A stretch of 64,000 bases of DNA, taken from positions 1 to 64,000 of the forward strand of contig NZ_JABEPR010000008.1 in the NCBI RefSeq assembly GCF_013044515.1. Reading direction: 5' to 3'. Under the pieces are notes generated by a model. That model was not told where the DNA came from, ran no database searches, and was given only the letters and a program-made list of their open reading frames with translations. The stretch is from Sphingomonas sp. ID1715. Lineage in GTDB: Bacteria; Pseudomonadota; Alphaproteobacteria; Sphingomonadales; Sphingomonadaceae. A program made the position numbers and the translations under genes. Of the stretch, positions 1 to 9,227 are shown piece after piece. The first letter of the stretch is position 1; every line of letters starts with the position of its first letter.

Positions 1-115
1 TCGTGCCCTCGGCGCCCGCAAAACTGTAGGTCTCCGTCATCCCCGGTTGATCGCGGAAGCGAACGATTTCGGGAAGGCGATCCCATAGCGCCTTTGTCGG
101 CAATCCTCTCTCCAT
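1..115 (-). CDS. partial unknown protein, N-terminus only
   Basis: The reverse-strand frame runs off the left edge, leaving 38 residues beginning MERGLPTKALW. ATG at 115-113 is chosen because AAGGA lies seven bases upstream; an in-frame ATG at 121-119 is too close to that site. It is divergent from the TonB receptor gene, and a TAGTTA-TC-TAACTA palindrome lies 12 bases before the start, so it is probably regulated. Too little is visible to name a family. Confidence 0.5.
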   Translation of the reverse strand, partial: MERGLPTKALWDRLPEIVRFRDQPGMTETYSFAGAEGT

Positions 116-473
116 GGCCATATCCTTAGTTATCTAACTATAATTGCGTATTACCGTACTCCAGTCAAGGGAAGGGCTTCCCATGCGAAGGGGCGCGCAC
201 TGAGCAACCATCCCCTCCCCTGTTTGCCCAAATAGGTAGCGGTTTTCCGTTGTCCTCGGTCACGATAGGTACGTTTTTAGGGCGGTACAGCCTATAGAGC
301 ACCTCCGACGGGACCGTCGCTATGGGCCGGAGCGACGCTGCTGGCCGGGTGCCCTGAATATGGCTTGCGTCGCGTTTCCTTTCATATATTACTTAGGTTC
401 TAATCATTTTTGAAAAGCCGGCTTGCGAGCACGTCCACAGAAGGCGGCCGCCCGGAAGGAGAGGGATGAAAAT
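116..473. other. intergenic region between divergent genes
   Basis: No credible gene is seen here. It holds the leader of the leftward partial gene with its palindrome, a GC-rich middle part, and an AT-rich stretch at about 380-418 that is the probable promoter of the TonB receptor. Confidence 0.5.
127..140. promoter_or_regulatory. perfect palindrome, MarR-like operator candidate
   Basis: TAGTTATCTAACTA is a perfect 6-bp inverted repeat with a 2-base centre, in the leader of the leftward gene. A related imperfect site, TTAGGTTCTAA, lies near 392-402 in front of the TonB receptor. AT-rich TTAG/CTAA palindromes of this type are typical of MarR-family operators. No regulator gene is in the window, so the assignment is inferred from form alone. 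Confidence 0.4.
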
Positions 474-2780
474 ATGAGACTAACTGCTCTCGCGCCGGTC
501 ACGCTTGCGACACTGCTGACCTTGTCCCAAGGCGCATACGCTCAATCACAGACCGCCCAACCAGCTCCGACGCCGCCTTCTGACGCCCCCGCGGCGCAAG
601 ACCCAAACGCTGAGGGCGACATCATCGTGACGGCGCAGAAGAAGTCGGAAAATCTTCGCGACGTCCCGATCGCGATCAGCGCGATCAAGGGACAGGATCT
701 CACCGCCCGCGGCTTCACAACGTCGATGGATCTTCCAGATCTTGTTCCAGGTGTGCGCTCAACTACCCCGGGTGGCGGTGCTTATGTCACGACGATCATC
801 CGTGGGGTCGGCCAGCAAGATATCGGGCGTCACCAGGAAGCACCGGTCGCCACCTATGTGGACGGAGCGTATGTCGGCCTCACGACCGCGCTGACTCAGC
901 CGGTTTTCGACGTCGACCGTGTCGAGGTTCTCAAGGGGCCGCAAGGAACACTGTTCGGGCGCAATGCGACGGGTGGCCTTGTCCAATATATTACCCGAGC
1001 ACCCAGCCAAGAGTTCGAGGCTTATGTCACGACCGAATATGGGAGCTACGACAAGTTCATGACGGAAGGGGCCGTCGGCGGCAGCCTTGGCGGTGACTGG
1101 TCAGGCCGTATCGCATATCATGCCGAAAAGGGTGGCGCATACATCCGCAATCCGATCGGGCCAGACCATAACGGCACAGATGTTCAAGCTGTCCGTGCGC
1201 AACTCCAGTATAAGCCCAGTAGCGATTTCCGGGCCCTGCTCAGCGTATATGCAGACCGTTTTCCGGACCAACCCGGCCCTGTCGCGAGCACGACGCGCGC
1301 GTTTATCGGGGCGAACGGTAAGCCGGTCGGCGTCACGCCCGGCAATTTTGCCGCGTATCAGAATTTCTGCCGCACGACAGTTGGGACAGTTCCGACCACT
1401 TATTCTCCACTCGGTGACTGCGCGGCATCACTGAAGAGCCCTTACAATGTGCCAGCCGCCAACTACCTAAAATTCAACGGAAAATATCTTAACGCCACCG
1501 CGACAATCGATTGGACGATTGGGTCCGGAATCAAGCTGACGTCGATCTCAAACTATCAGTACTCCGATCAACTCTACAACACCCAGCTTGCGAGCGGATT
1601 CCCGACAGCTATTTTAAATGTAAGCAATCCTGGGGACCGCCAATATTCCGAAGAGATCAGACTCTCCGGAAAGGTAAGTAATGTTGACTGGGTCGCCGGT
1701 CTTTATGGGTTGTGGATCAACAACCGTACCCGCGGAAATGCTAATCTAAACGATATACCGTTCTATGGAATCAATCTCAATGCGGCCCTGCATCTGAGAA
1801 CCACGTCTTACGCTGGATTTGCGGAAGCCACCTACCACTTTAGCCCCAAGTTCAGTGTTATTGTCGGCGGCCGCGTAACCAGTGACCAGAAGCGTGGTGT
1901 CAATCAGTCCTCCTGCACGACCAATCCTACGATCCCGGTCAATATTTGCGCAGTGCTCGCAGGGGCGTCGCCGGTTCCGCTCGTGCAGTTCGTCGGATTC
2001 GACAAGTCAATATCAACGACATCCTGGTCAGGACGCATCGTTGCTCAATATAAACTCGATGAAAATGTCAATGTCTACGCTGGCGTAAACAGGGGCACAA
2101 AGGCAGGTGGGTTCAATACCGGTGCAAACGAGCTTTATCCCGTTTCCGTAGCCGAGTTCAAACCTGAGACGCTTGTGAACTATGAGGCCGGTGTTAAATC
2201 GAGAATGCTCAACGGAGTGCTCGATTTCAACGGTTCGATTTTCTATTACGATTACAAGAATCTACAAACCTTCTCGACCCAAAACTTTGCGCTCTACGTC
2301 TTTAACGTCGACGCATGGGTAAGGGGTGCCGAGTTCGACATGGTTATCCGCCCGATGCGCGGACTTAATTTTTCCGCATCCGCCAGTTATCTCGATTCAA
2401 AGGCCAAAAATGTTCCGGTTGGTGCGGGGTTTGCCGACTTTGTGCTCCCGAACGCGCCGAAATTCAGCTCGAACGTCTCGGCCCGCTACGAGTTCGACCT
2501 CGGCCCGGGCAAGGCTTCGATTTTCGGAAGCTACGCGAGGGTTGGCCGGCGGAGTACCTCGGCGGTTGATTACGCGATCGAAAATACACCTGCCTACAAC
2601 AAAGTGGATTTCAGGCTCGGATACGAGCTTGATCGCGTCTCATTTGCTTTCAACATCCGAAATTTGACGAATGCACTTATCTATAATTCCGGTGTTCCTT
2701 CTGAGACTATAACTGGATCGGTGTTCAATTCAGTTCTTGCGCCAAGAACTTTTTCAGGATCCATATCTCTTAGATTGTGA
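474..2780 (+). CDS. TonB-dependent outer-membrane receptor
   Basis: 768-residue receptor for energised uptake of a ligand across the outer membrane. ATG 474 is chosen over the upstream TTG at 423 because AAGGAGAGG precedes it and a signal peptide follows (MRLTALAPV to a cleavage near AYAQ). Next come a TonB-box-like DIIVTAQK, a plug domain with RVEVLKGPQGTLFGRNATGG, and a long beta-barrel region. The last residues are SLRL rather than ending in the usual aromatic residue. Length and motifs fit the sphingomonad receptor family, whose ligands range from iron chelates to aromatics. The ligand cannot be read from the sequence. The gene stands alone and ends about 130 bp before transposon debris. 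Confidence 0.93.
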   Translation: MRLTALAPVTLATLLTLSQGAYAQSQTAQPAPTPPSDAPAAQDPNAEGDIIVTAQKKSENLRDVPIAISAIKGQDLTARGFTTSMDLPDLVPGVRSTTPGGGAYVTTIIRGVGQQDIGRHQEAPVATYVDGAYVGLTTALTQPVFDVDRVEVLKGPQGTLFGRNATGGLVQYITRAPSQEFEAYVTTEYGSYDKFMTEGAVGGSLGGDWSGRIAYHAEKGGAYIRNPIGPDHNGTDVQAVRAQLQYKPSSDFRALLSVYADRFPDQPGPVASTTRAFIGANGKPVGVTPGNFAAYQNFCRTTVGTVPTTYSPLGDCAASLKSPYNVPAANYLKFNGKYLNATATIDWTIGSGIKLTSISNYQYSDQLYNTQLASGFPTAILNVSNPGDRQYSEEIRLSGKVSNVDWVAGLYGLWINNRTRGNANLNDIPFYGINLNAALHLRTTSYAGFAEATYHFSPKFSVIVGGRVTSDQKRGVNQSSCTTNPTIPVNICAVLAGASPVPLVQFVGFDKSISTTSWSGRIVAQYKLDENVNVYAGVNRGTKAGGFNTGANELYPVSVAEFKPETLVNYEAGVKSRMLNGVLDFNGSIFYYDYKNLQTFSTQNFALYVFNVDAWVRGAEFDMVIRPMRGLNFSASASYLDSKAKNVPVGAGFADFVLPNAPKFSSNVSARYEFDLGPGKASIFGSYARVGRRSTSAVDYAIENTPAYNKVDFRLGYELDRVSFAFNIRNLTNALIYNSGVPSETITGSVFNSVLAPRTFSGSISLRL

Positions 2781-2906
2781 TCGATCTTCAATTGATCCCA
2801 ATGGCGTCTGCGGATGATGGCGACTATGCTGCTAGAGGTTTGGTGTAGGCTCCTGGCGGTGCATTATTCACCTTGGTCTGGAAGGAGCCGATATAGGCGA
2901 TATTGC

Positions 2907-4319
2907 CTACCCAAGCGTCACAATGACCGCGGCGGCACCCGCAAGCGGGCGCAAGATCGCGGGCAGATAGTCCGCAACGCGGGCCTTCCGCTCTCCGATC
3001 TCGCTCCGCAGGCGACGACGATAGGCGATGCGGGCGGCTTGCACGTCCTTGAGAGTGATACTCAGGCCGGCATGGTCGGGGCTGACGGCCCGGCACAGAA
3101 AGACGTTGCGATGGAATATCCGAACCTCGCCTACGTCGCGAGGATCGTAGCGGATCGTCACCGGCTCGCCGACATAGGCGGCGAGCGTAGGGTTGAAGTA
3201 TCGCAGCCCCTCGAAACGGATGCCGTCGCGGTGGACGATGCGCGGCTTGGCGACCATGACCAGCAGCGCGTCCAGTTCCTCCAGCGTTTCCGGCATCCGG
3301 GACAGCCAGCCATCGCCGCGCCACGCATCGACGGGCGGTACGCCGATCGCCCTGTGCGGGCGGACGTTATAGGTCGCCACGATGTATGTGCCGATCGCAG
3401 CGTCCAGTTCGGGAAGCGTCAGGCGCGGGGGCGATACCGGTTTGCCGTTACGAAGATTGCCCGGCAGTTCCGCCAACAGTTCGGTGTTGATGGTGCGGAA
3501 CAGCCGCTCGATCTTGCCGCGCCCCTGTGGACGCGCGACGGCAGAGTAGATCAGGCGGATACGCAGATCGGCCGCAGCCTGTTCGAGATGAAGGCTGGTG
3601 AAGTCCGATCCGTGATCGACGTACAGGACGTCGGGAATGCCGCATACCGGCCAGGTCGGATCGGCCTTGCGCCAAATCGCCTGTCGCAGCGCGAGCGACG
3701 TGTTGAGCGCGGAGGGCGCGCCGAGGAAAACCATGTAGCCTGCTATCACGCGCGAGTGATCGTCCAGCACCGTCGTCAGCCACGGCCGCACCGGGCGACC
3801 GCCGGCATCGAGGATCAGGATATCGAGCTGGGTGTGATCGGCTTGCCAGATCGCATTGGGGTGTTCGGCGCGGTGCCGATGCACCAACTCGAACTTGTCG
3901 CGGAAGGCGGCAGCACCTTCATGTGCCAAGGTCAGCATCGCCGGATCGATCCGCCGCACGATATCGCGCACGCTGCCATAGGACGGCATTCGCCATTGCC
4001 GTTCGCCGACGATGGCGGCGAGACGGCGATGGATGGTCACGATCGATGGCGGCGGTTTGAGCAGCGCCATGCCCTCGATCAGTTCGACTAGTTCTTTCGG
4101 GAAGGTACGCTTGCCGGCTTCGGGTCGGGTAGGACGCGCCAGCCCCGCCGGACCATCGGCGCGGTAGCGGGCGAGCCAGCGGCGAGCGGTGCGGAGCGAG
4201 ATGCCGGCGTCGGTCGCGGCTTGGTCCAGCGGCACCGCATCATGGAGGTGCCGACGGAGCACAGCCATCCGTGGCGCGACTTCGGCACTTCCCGATTCCG
4301 ACTTACGATCATCGGTCAT
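2907..4319 (-). CDS. Mu/IS481-like DDE transposase, altered C-terminus
   Basis: 470 residues: an N-terminal helix-turn-helix (SLRTARRWLARYRADG), then an rve-type catalytic core with DDE residues in WQADHTQLD, LYVDHGSDF and GRGKIERLF, then a Mu-transposase C-terminal beta-barrel (EPVTIRYDPRDVGEVRI). It is clearly homologous to the transposase at 33312-34712. Unlike that copy no AAA ATPase gene follows, and the last residues (PLAGAAAVIVTLG) do not resemble the partner, so the 3' end looks cut and joined to other DNA next to the TonB receptor. It is divergent from a serine recombinase, the same arrangement as in the intact element. Confidence 0.85.
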   Translation of the reverse strand: MTDDRKSESGSAEVAPRMAVLRRHLHDAVPLDQAATDAGISLRTARRWLARYRADGPAGLARPTRPEAGKRTFPKELVELIEGMALLKPPPSIVTIHRRLAAIVGERQWRMPSYGSVRDIVRRIDPAMLTLAHEGAAAFRDKFELVHRHRAEHPNAIWQADHTQLDILILDAGGRPVRPWLTTVLDDHSRVIAGYMVFLGAPSALNTSLALRQAIWRKADPTWPVCGIPDVLYVDHGSDFTSLHLEQAAADLRIRLIYSAVARPQGRGKIERLFRTINTELLAELPGNLRNGKPVSPPRLTLPELDAAIGTYIVATYNVRPHRAIGVPPVDAWRGDGWLSRMPETLEELDALLVMVAKPRIVHRDGIRFEGLRYFNPTLAAYVGEPVTIRYDPRDVGEVRIFHRNVFLCRAVSPDHAGLSITLKDVQAARIAYRRRLRSEIGERKARVADYLPAILRPLAGAAAVIVTLG

Positions 4320-4409
4320 GGTGATCTGCCCCGTCCGAAAGAGGATCGTTCAGCGGACGGTCGCCAGCTGACCTGTCGAGGCACGGGAAACCGCCAAAAG
4401 CCGAGTCTC

Positions 4410-4427
4410 ATATAGATGGTACTATAT
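4410..4427. promoter_or_regulatory. inverted repeat between transposase and recombinase
   Basis: ATATAG and CTATAT arms surround a 6-base centre in the divergent intergenic gap. The position fits a recombinase binding site (res subsite) or shared operator. This is judged only from symmetry and location. Confidence 0.35.
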
Positions 4428-4467
4428 CTTTTGCGTTGAGGGACCCCTTTACGTTACAGATTTCACC

Positions 4468-5064
4468 ATGACACACACGCTGATCGGCTACGCCCGATGC
4501 TCCACCGACAAACAGGACCTTGCCGCCCAACAGGACGCGCTGGTCAAACTCGGCGTCGCGGCCAATCGCATCTACACCGACAAGGGCTTTACCGGGACGA
4601 ACCGGACCCGCCCCGGTCTGGATCAGGCGCTCGCGGCGGTCCGAAGCGGCGACACGCTGGTGGTGCCCAAGCTCGACCGTCTTGCGCGGTCGGTGCCCGA
4701 CGCGCGCGCGATCGGCGACGACCTCGCCATGCGGGGCGTAAAGCTACAGCTCGGGGCCAGTGTCCACGATCCGTCCGACCCGATGGGCAAGCTGTTCTTC
4801 AACATCCTCGCCACCTTCGCCGAGTTCGAGGCCGACCTGATCCGGATGCGGACCCGCGAAGGCATGGTGGTCGCACGTTCGAAAGGGAAGCTGCGCGGCA
4901 AGAAGCCCAAGCTGTCGGATCGCCAGCAGAAGGAGTTGCGCCGCATGTACGACACCGACGACTATTCGATCAGCGATCTCGCCGAGGTGTTCTCGATATC
5001 GCGGCCAACCGTGTATCGGACGCTTGGACGCCAATCTTCCGCGCCTGCGGCAAAGCCGGCGTGA
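4468..5064 (+). CDS. serine recombinase (resolvase/invertase family)
   Basis: 198 residues with the resolvase N-terminal catalytic domain: IGYARCSTDKQDL carries the nucleophilic serine, and VPKLDRLARS plus the EADLIRMRTREG helix follow. A C-terminal Hin-like helix-turn-helix (ISDLAEVFSISRPTVYRTL) binds DNA. Full length for the family. It is divergent from the transposase at 2907-4319, so it is probably the cointegrate resolvase of that damaged element. ATG 4468 is the first start after the inverted repeat. Confidence 0.9.
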   Translation: MTHTLIGYARCSTDKQDLAAQQDALVKLGVAANRIYTDKGFTGTNRTRPGLDQALAAVRSGDTLVVPKLDRLARSVPDARAIGDDLAMRGVKLQLGASVHDPSDPMGKLFFNILATFAEFEADLIRMRTREGMVVARSKGKLRGKKPKLSDRQQKELRRMYDTDDYSISDLAEVFSISRPTVYRTLGRQSSAPAAKPA

Positions 5065-5129
5065 TCCTACCACGACCGCGCCTAGGTGTTGGCCCCATCG
5101 ATAGAAGCTATGAGTATAAAGGGGCATCA

Positions 5130-6479
5130 GTGATCCGCAGAATGTTGGCGTCACCGTTAGCCGGGACGGCTCTGGGGTTGCTGTGCAGCCCTGCGTTCGC
5201 CGCCAACAGGCCTGGGGATGGATTCGAGGTAGCGAGCTACAGGCTCGCGCTTACCCCGGACATCGAGAACAGGACCGTCGCGGGACGTGAGAAGATCACG
5301 CTACGCGCGACGGTGGATGGCGTCCGGCGGCTGAATTTCTCCGCCAACACTCTCGGCATCGACAGTGCAACCCTCGATGGCGTGGCGCTCGCTCATACTG
5401 TGGAAGGCGATGTGCTCGGCTTCGATCTGCCCCGGCCGCTCCGGCGTGGACGCACGGTCAAGCTGGAGTTGTCCTATCATGGCCGCCCTGCACGTGGGTT
5501 CGCCGGCTCGGCGACGACGCTCTACACCAGCTATTTTGCCTGCGACTGGATGGTGTGTTCCCAGAACAAGTTCGGCGAGAAAGCGGCCTTCTCGCTCGAT
5601 CTGCGTGTTCCGGCCGGGATGACCAGCCTGTCAGTCGGCAACATGATCGTGCGGCGACCGGGAGCGGACGGCAGCGAGATCCATACCTGGAAAGCGCCTC
5701 GGCCCTACTCGGCCTATCTTTACGGCTTTGCGGTGGGTCGACTCACGCGGGTCAGCGAACGGGTCGGATCAAAAAGGCTCACCTATCTGAGCAACACTGC
5801 CGACGCGGGCGAGCTGAAACGACGCTTGGCAGGGACAAAGGATATGGTCGCCTTTCTCTCCGCCAAGGCGGGCATGCCGCTTCCGGTTGCCGACTACAGC
5901 CAGCTTCTGGTCGAAGGCGATGAGGCGCAGGAGGCGGCGACATACTCCGTCCTCGGCAGCGATGCGCTGCCGAGGCAGCCAGATGATCCGTCGCAGGATT
6001 GGGCCATCGTACACGAACTTACCCATCAATGGTGGGGCAACCTGATCACATGCGAAACCCTCAAGGACTTCTGGCTGAACGAGGGCATCACGACATTCAT
6101 GACGGCCGCATGGAAGCAGCATCGCTACGGTCGCGCCGCGTATGAAGCCGAACTCAATGAAGCCAGAAGCCGGTTTGAAAAGGCGCGAGCGATGGGTTTT
6201 GACAAGCCGCTGGCTTGGAACGGCACCTACCCGACATTGGGCGTCCGACGCGCGATCCAATACAGCAAGGGCGCGCTGTTCATGGCGCAGCTCCGGGTCA
6301 CGCTCGGCGATGCCGCGTTCTGGTCTGGCCTGCGCCGCTACACCCGTGACCATGCGGGCGGCACGGTCACCAGCATAGACCTAAAGCGGGCGATGGAGGA
6401 AGCGAGCGGCCGGGACTTGCGTCCGCTGTTCGCCGAATGGGTGTTCGGCGAGGGCCTTTCGGAAGGGCAGTCGCAATAG
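5130..6479 (+). CDS. M1-family zinc metallopeptidase, exported
   Basis: 449 residues, probably secreted: a signal peptide ends near PAFAA. GTG 5130 is preferred because AAAGGGG lies just upstream; ATG 5142 is the alternative. An N-terminal beta domain is followed by the catalytic domain with HELTHQWWG (HExxH) and WLNEG, the M1 zinc ligands. The usual GxMEN exopeptidase motif is replaced by DEAQEA in the matching place, and the C-terminal helical domain of large aminopeptidases is missing, ending after VFGEG. The fold and zinc site are therefore clear, but true aminopeptidase activity is uncertain. It stands alone between two mobile-element segments and may be cargo. Confidence 0.85.
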   Translation: MIRRMLASPLAGTALGLLCSPAFAANRPGDGFEVASYRLALTPDIENRTVAGREKITLRATVDGVRRLNFSANTLGIDSATLDGVALAHTVEGDVLGFDLPRPLRRGRTVKLELSYHGRPARGFAGSATTLYTSYFACDWMVCSQNKFGEKAAFSLDLRVPAGMTSLSVGNMIVRRPGADGSEIHTWKAPRPYSAYLYGFAVGRLTRVSERVGSKRLTYLSNTADAGELKRRLAGTKDMVAFLSAKAGMPLPVADYSQLLVEGDEAQEAATYSVLGSDALPRQPDDPSQDWAIVHELTHQWWGNLITCETLKDFWLNEGITTFMTAAWKQHRYGRAAYEAELNEARSRFEKARAMGFDKPLAWNGTYPTLGVRRAIQYSKGALFMAQLRVTLGDAAFWSGLRRYTRDHAGGTVTSIDLKRAMEEASGRDLRPLFAEWVFGEGLSEGQSQ

Positions 6480-6622
6480 CTTGGCCGTGATGACATTTAC
6501 CGCTGACAGAACCATGCCAATTAGCTCTGACATCCACACATAAGATTGGGCTATTGTGTATCTTAACCAGCATCTCAATCAAGCTATCTCAAACCGTAGC
6601 TCGGAAAGAATAAGGAGCATGT

Positions 6623-6968
6623 ATGCCGCGTCGCGTGACCCTGACCGATCGACAGCGCGAGGCGCTGCTTCACTTGCCGGTCGATCAAGGTGAGCTGCTG
6701 CGGCACTATACCCTCAGCGATGAGGATCTCGGGCATATCCGCCAGCGCCGGCGCGCCCACAATCGTTTTGGCTTCGCGCTGCAACTGTGCGTCCTGCGCT
6801 ACCCGGGCCGGGTGCTCGCTCCTGGCGAGTTGATCCCGGCGCAGGTATCGGATTTCATCGCGGCCCAGCTCGGCCTGACCAGCGACGATCTACTCCTCTA
6901 TGCCGCGCGCGAGGAGACCCGGCACGAGCATCTGGCGGACCTTCGCCGAATCTACGGCTATCGCTCGG
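6623..6968 (+). pseudogene. Tn3-family transposase, N-terminal fragment
   Basis: About 115 residues starting MPRRVTLTDRQREALLHLP match the N-terminal domain (DUF4158) of Tn3-family transposases, through DLRRIYGYRS. The frame then runs into the left end of an IS1182-family element at about 6969 and stops at 7009. The remaining roughly 850 residues expected of a Tn3 transposase are absent from the window. An SD (AAGGAG) precedes ATG 6623, so the stub may still be translated. Confidence 0.8.
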
Positions 6969-8476
6969 GGCTGTTGAAAAAAGGCCGGGTGATCCGATCG
7001 CGTTCCTAACGGGTTCCCTGCTTCGACACATCGGGAGCAGCGGCCATGATGGGTGAGCAACAGCGAGGCGGCAAGGGCGCAAGCTGGCGGGCGCTGGGAG
7101 CGATGATCCCCGCCGATCATATGCTGCACAGGATAGACGGGCTGATCGACCTGGGTGAACTGCGCGATGCGCTCGCGCCGCACTACAGTTGCCGTGGGCG
7201 TCCCTCGATCGCGCCTGAATTGCTGGTCCGCATGGCGCTGATCGCTCGCCTCTATGGCATCACGTCGGAGCGCCGTCTGTGTGAGGAAGTCCGCTTCAAC
7301 CTCGCCTATCGCTGGTTCTGCCGATTGCCGCTCAACGCGCCGGTGCCGCACCACTCGACGTTTAGCAAGAACCGGCATGGCCGCTTCCGCGATGCTAGCA
7401 TCTTCCGCATCCTGTTCGAGCAGACGGTGCGGCGCTGCGCCGATGCGGGGCTGATCGCCCACAAGGATGCCGCAATCGATGCATCGTTCGTCGCGGCCGA
7501 TGCGAGCTGGCAGCGCAAGATGCGGGACGCCGACATGGCCGCGCCCCGGCTTCCCCGCCCGGTTTGTGAATGGCTGGCGGATCAGGCCAATGCTCCACCG
7601 CAGGAACATGGCGTACCGCGTGGCAAACCGGCCGAGGTGTCACGCACCGATCCGGCGTCGGCATGGTCGGCGCGCACGGCGCGGGGCCGGTTCGGCTATG
7701 CCTTCAATGTCCTGATTGACACGCCGGGAGGGGTGGCGATCGACGTGGAGGCCAGTCCCGCCCGCTTCGCCGCGGAAGTCGATGCGGGGCGGACCATGCT
7801 GGCACGGGCCGACAATCGGTTCGGCTATCGGCCAAAGCGTGTCGCGGCCGACACCGCCTATGGCAGCGCTGCGTTCCTGGCGTTCGTCACCGATCGCGGC
7901 ACCATCCCGCATATCCCGGTGCTGGAACGATCCGAACAGACCAAGGGCAAATTCCCCCGCGAAGCCTTCCGCTATGAGCGGGAGCAGGACCGCTATGTCT
8001 GCCCCGCTGGGAAGATACTGCCCTTTCGCGGTGCCGATCGTCGGGCGGGCTTTCTCCGATACAGCGCCAGTCCTGCCGATTGCCGCGCCTGTCACCTCAA
8101 ACGGAAATGCACCGCAGGCAGCAACAGGTCGGTCACGCACAGCGAATATGAGGACGTGCGTGAGATGGTGCGCGGCGAGATGCAGACGCCGCTATTCAAG
8201 CGGTCGATGCGGCTGCGCCGGGGTGTCGAGCGGGTGTTCGCCGATGCCAAAGGCAAGCGAGGGCTGACCCGCCTGCACCTTCGCGGACTGCGCGGTGCCG
8301 AAGAAGAGTTTCTGTTGGGCGCGGCCATTGCCAATCTCGTGCTGTTAGCCCGCACCGACGCAAGACCGGCCCGGAACCGTCGCCCGCCCCCGGTGCCGGA
8401 ACGCATCGAGCGCATGGCCCGGATCAGCCGTGGCCGGTTCGAGCAATCCTACTACGCGACGATCTTCTGACGCCGG
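6969..8476 (+). mobile_element. IS1182-family insertion sequence, right end not found
   Basis: The left end is taken at GGCTGTTGAAAAAAGG (6969), exactly where the Tn3 transposase reading stops making sense; this terminal motif is common in IS1182-type elements. The transposase fills most of the element. No matching TTTTTCAACAGCC occurs after the transposase before the resolvase begins at 8477. The nearest such motif is at 16601-16614. The right boundary is therefore a rearrangement point, not a clean IS end. Confidence 0.6.
7046..8470 (+). CDS. IS1182-family DDE transposase
   Basis: 474 residues, full length for the family. It begins with the N-terminal DUF772-type domain (MLHRIDGLIDLGELRDAL, RGRPSIAPELLVRMALI), followed by a DDE core (IDASFVAADAS; AADTAYGSAAFLAF) and a cysteine cluster CRACHLKRKC before the last catalytic block with RGVERVFADAKGKRGL. 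It drives cut-and-paste movement of its own IS. ATG 7046 has GGGAG upstream. It appears intact even though the right IS end is missing. Confidence 0.9.
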   Translation: MMGEQQRGGKGASWRALGAMIPADHMLHRIDGLIDLGELRDALAPHYSCRGRPSIAPELLVRMALIARLYGITSERRLCEEVRFNLAYRWFCRLPLNAPVPHHSTFSKNRHGRFRDASIFRILFEQTVRRCADAGLIAHKDAAIDASFVAADASWQRKMRDADMAAPRLPRPVCEWLADQANAPPQEHGVPRGKPAEVSRTDPASAWSARTARGRFGYAFNVLIDTPGGVAIDVEASPARFAAEVDAGRTMLARADNRFGYRPKRVAADTAYGSAAFLAFVTDRGTIPHIPVLERSEQTKGKFPREAFRYEREQDRYVCPAGKILPFRGADRRAGFLRYSASPADCRACHLKRKCTAGSNRSVTHSEYEDVREMVRGEMQTPLFKRSMRLRRGVERVFADAKGKRGLTRLHLRGLRGAEEEFLLGAAIANLVLLARTDARPARNRRPPPVPERIERMARISRGRFEQSYYATIF

Positions 8477-9043
8477 TTAGCCGGGTTCGCGCTCGGCCGC
8501 AGGGAAGTGGCGATAGAAGGTAGAACGGCCGACCTGGAGCAGCTTCGCGACCTTCGCCGGTTTGTCGCCAGCCTTGAGCAGCTTGCGGGCGGTATCGAGC
8601 ATGTCAGGCGTCATGACCGACTTGCGGCCTCCGCCCGTGCCGCCCTTGGCCCGTGCCGCTGCCAAACCGGCAATCGTCCGTTCCTTTATCAGTTCGCGCT
8701 CCATCTCCGCGACAGAAGCGAGGATATGGAACAGCAGACGGCCCGATGGGGTTGCCGTGTCGAACCCGTCCGTCAGGGACCGGAAATCAATCTTCCGAGC
8801 GGACAAGTCCGCCGCCAGTTCGATCAGGCCCCCGATCGATCGGCCAAGGCGATCGAGCTTCCATATCACCAGCGTGTCACCGGCCCGCACGAAATTGAGA
8901 GCTTCGGTCAGACCGGGACGGTTCAGCTTCGCGCCGCTCACCTTGTCGGTGAACAGCTTTTCACAGCCAGCCTTGGTCAGCGCATCGGTTTGTAGCGTCA
9001 GGTCCTGGTCGGAGGTCGAGACACGCGCATAACCAACCAGCAT
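8477..9043 (-). CDS. tnpR: Tn3-type serine resolvase
   Basis: 188 residues with resolvase catalytic motifs: VGYARVSTSDQDL with the active serine, VIWKLDRLGRS, and EMERELIKERT. A C-terminal helix-turn-helix follows (KPAKVAKLLQVGRSTFYRHFP). It is a full-length enzyme that would resolve cointegrates at the repeat-rich region just upstream (9044-9110). With the Tn3 transposase stub at 6623 it is the remnant of one Tn3-family transposon later rearranged by the IS1182 element. Confidence 0.88.
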   Translation of the reverse strand: MLVGYARVSTSDQDLTLQTDALTKAGCEKLFTDKVSGAKLNRPGLTEALNFVRAGDTLVIWKLDRLGRSIGGLIELAADLSARKIDFRSLTDGFDTATPSGRLLFHILASVAEMERELIKERTIAGLAAARAKGGTGGGRKSVMTPDMLDTARKLLKAGDKPAKVAKLLQVGRSTFYRHFPAAEREPG

Positions 9044-9110
9044 GAGTCCCGTTATCCCATCTCAAACAGCGAATTTCGGGACTCATATTTCGGGAACATA
9101 TTTTGGGAAA
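9044..9110. repeat. res-like repeat region upstream of the resolvase
   Basis: GAGTCCCG at 9044-9051 pairs with CGGGACTC at 9077-9084. ATTTCGGGA-like units recur at 9073, 9087 and 9100, about 13-14 bases apart. Such repeated, partly inverted sites next to the resolvase start are expected of a Tn3 resolution site. No binding data are available. Confidence 0.5.
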
Positions 9111-9227
9111 GCCCCGGCGGGCATACAGCGGATTTTTGTGTCGGTCACGGTCGTCCCGTTGGAGGTTCCCAATCGGGAAGGCTGATAACCGGCTCACCCA
9201 TGGAATAAACCCGGACGAGCGTCGTCT

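Noticed and set aside
2814-4091. 425-codon plus-strand frame
   Set aside because: It lies antisense to the transposase at 2907-4319, whose motifs are clear; the plus-strand product has only arginine-rich shadow composition.
4497-5129. Upstream extension of the M1 peptidase frame
   Set aside because: It overlaps the serine recombinase; a signal peptide and SD support the start at 5130.
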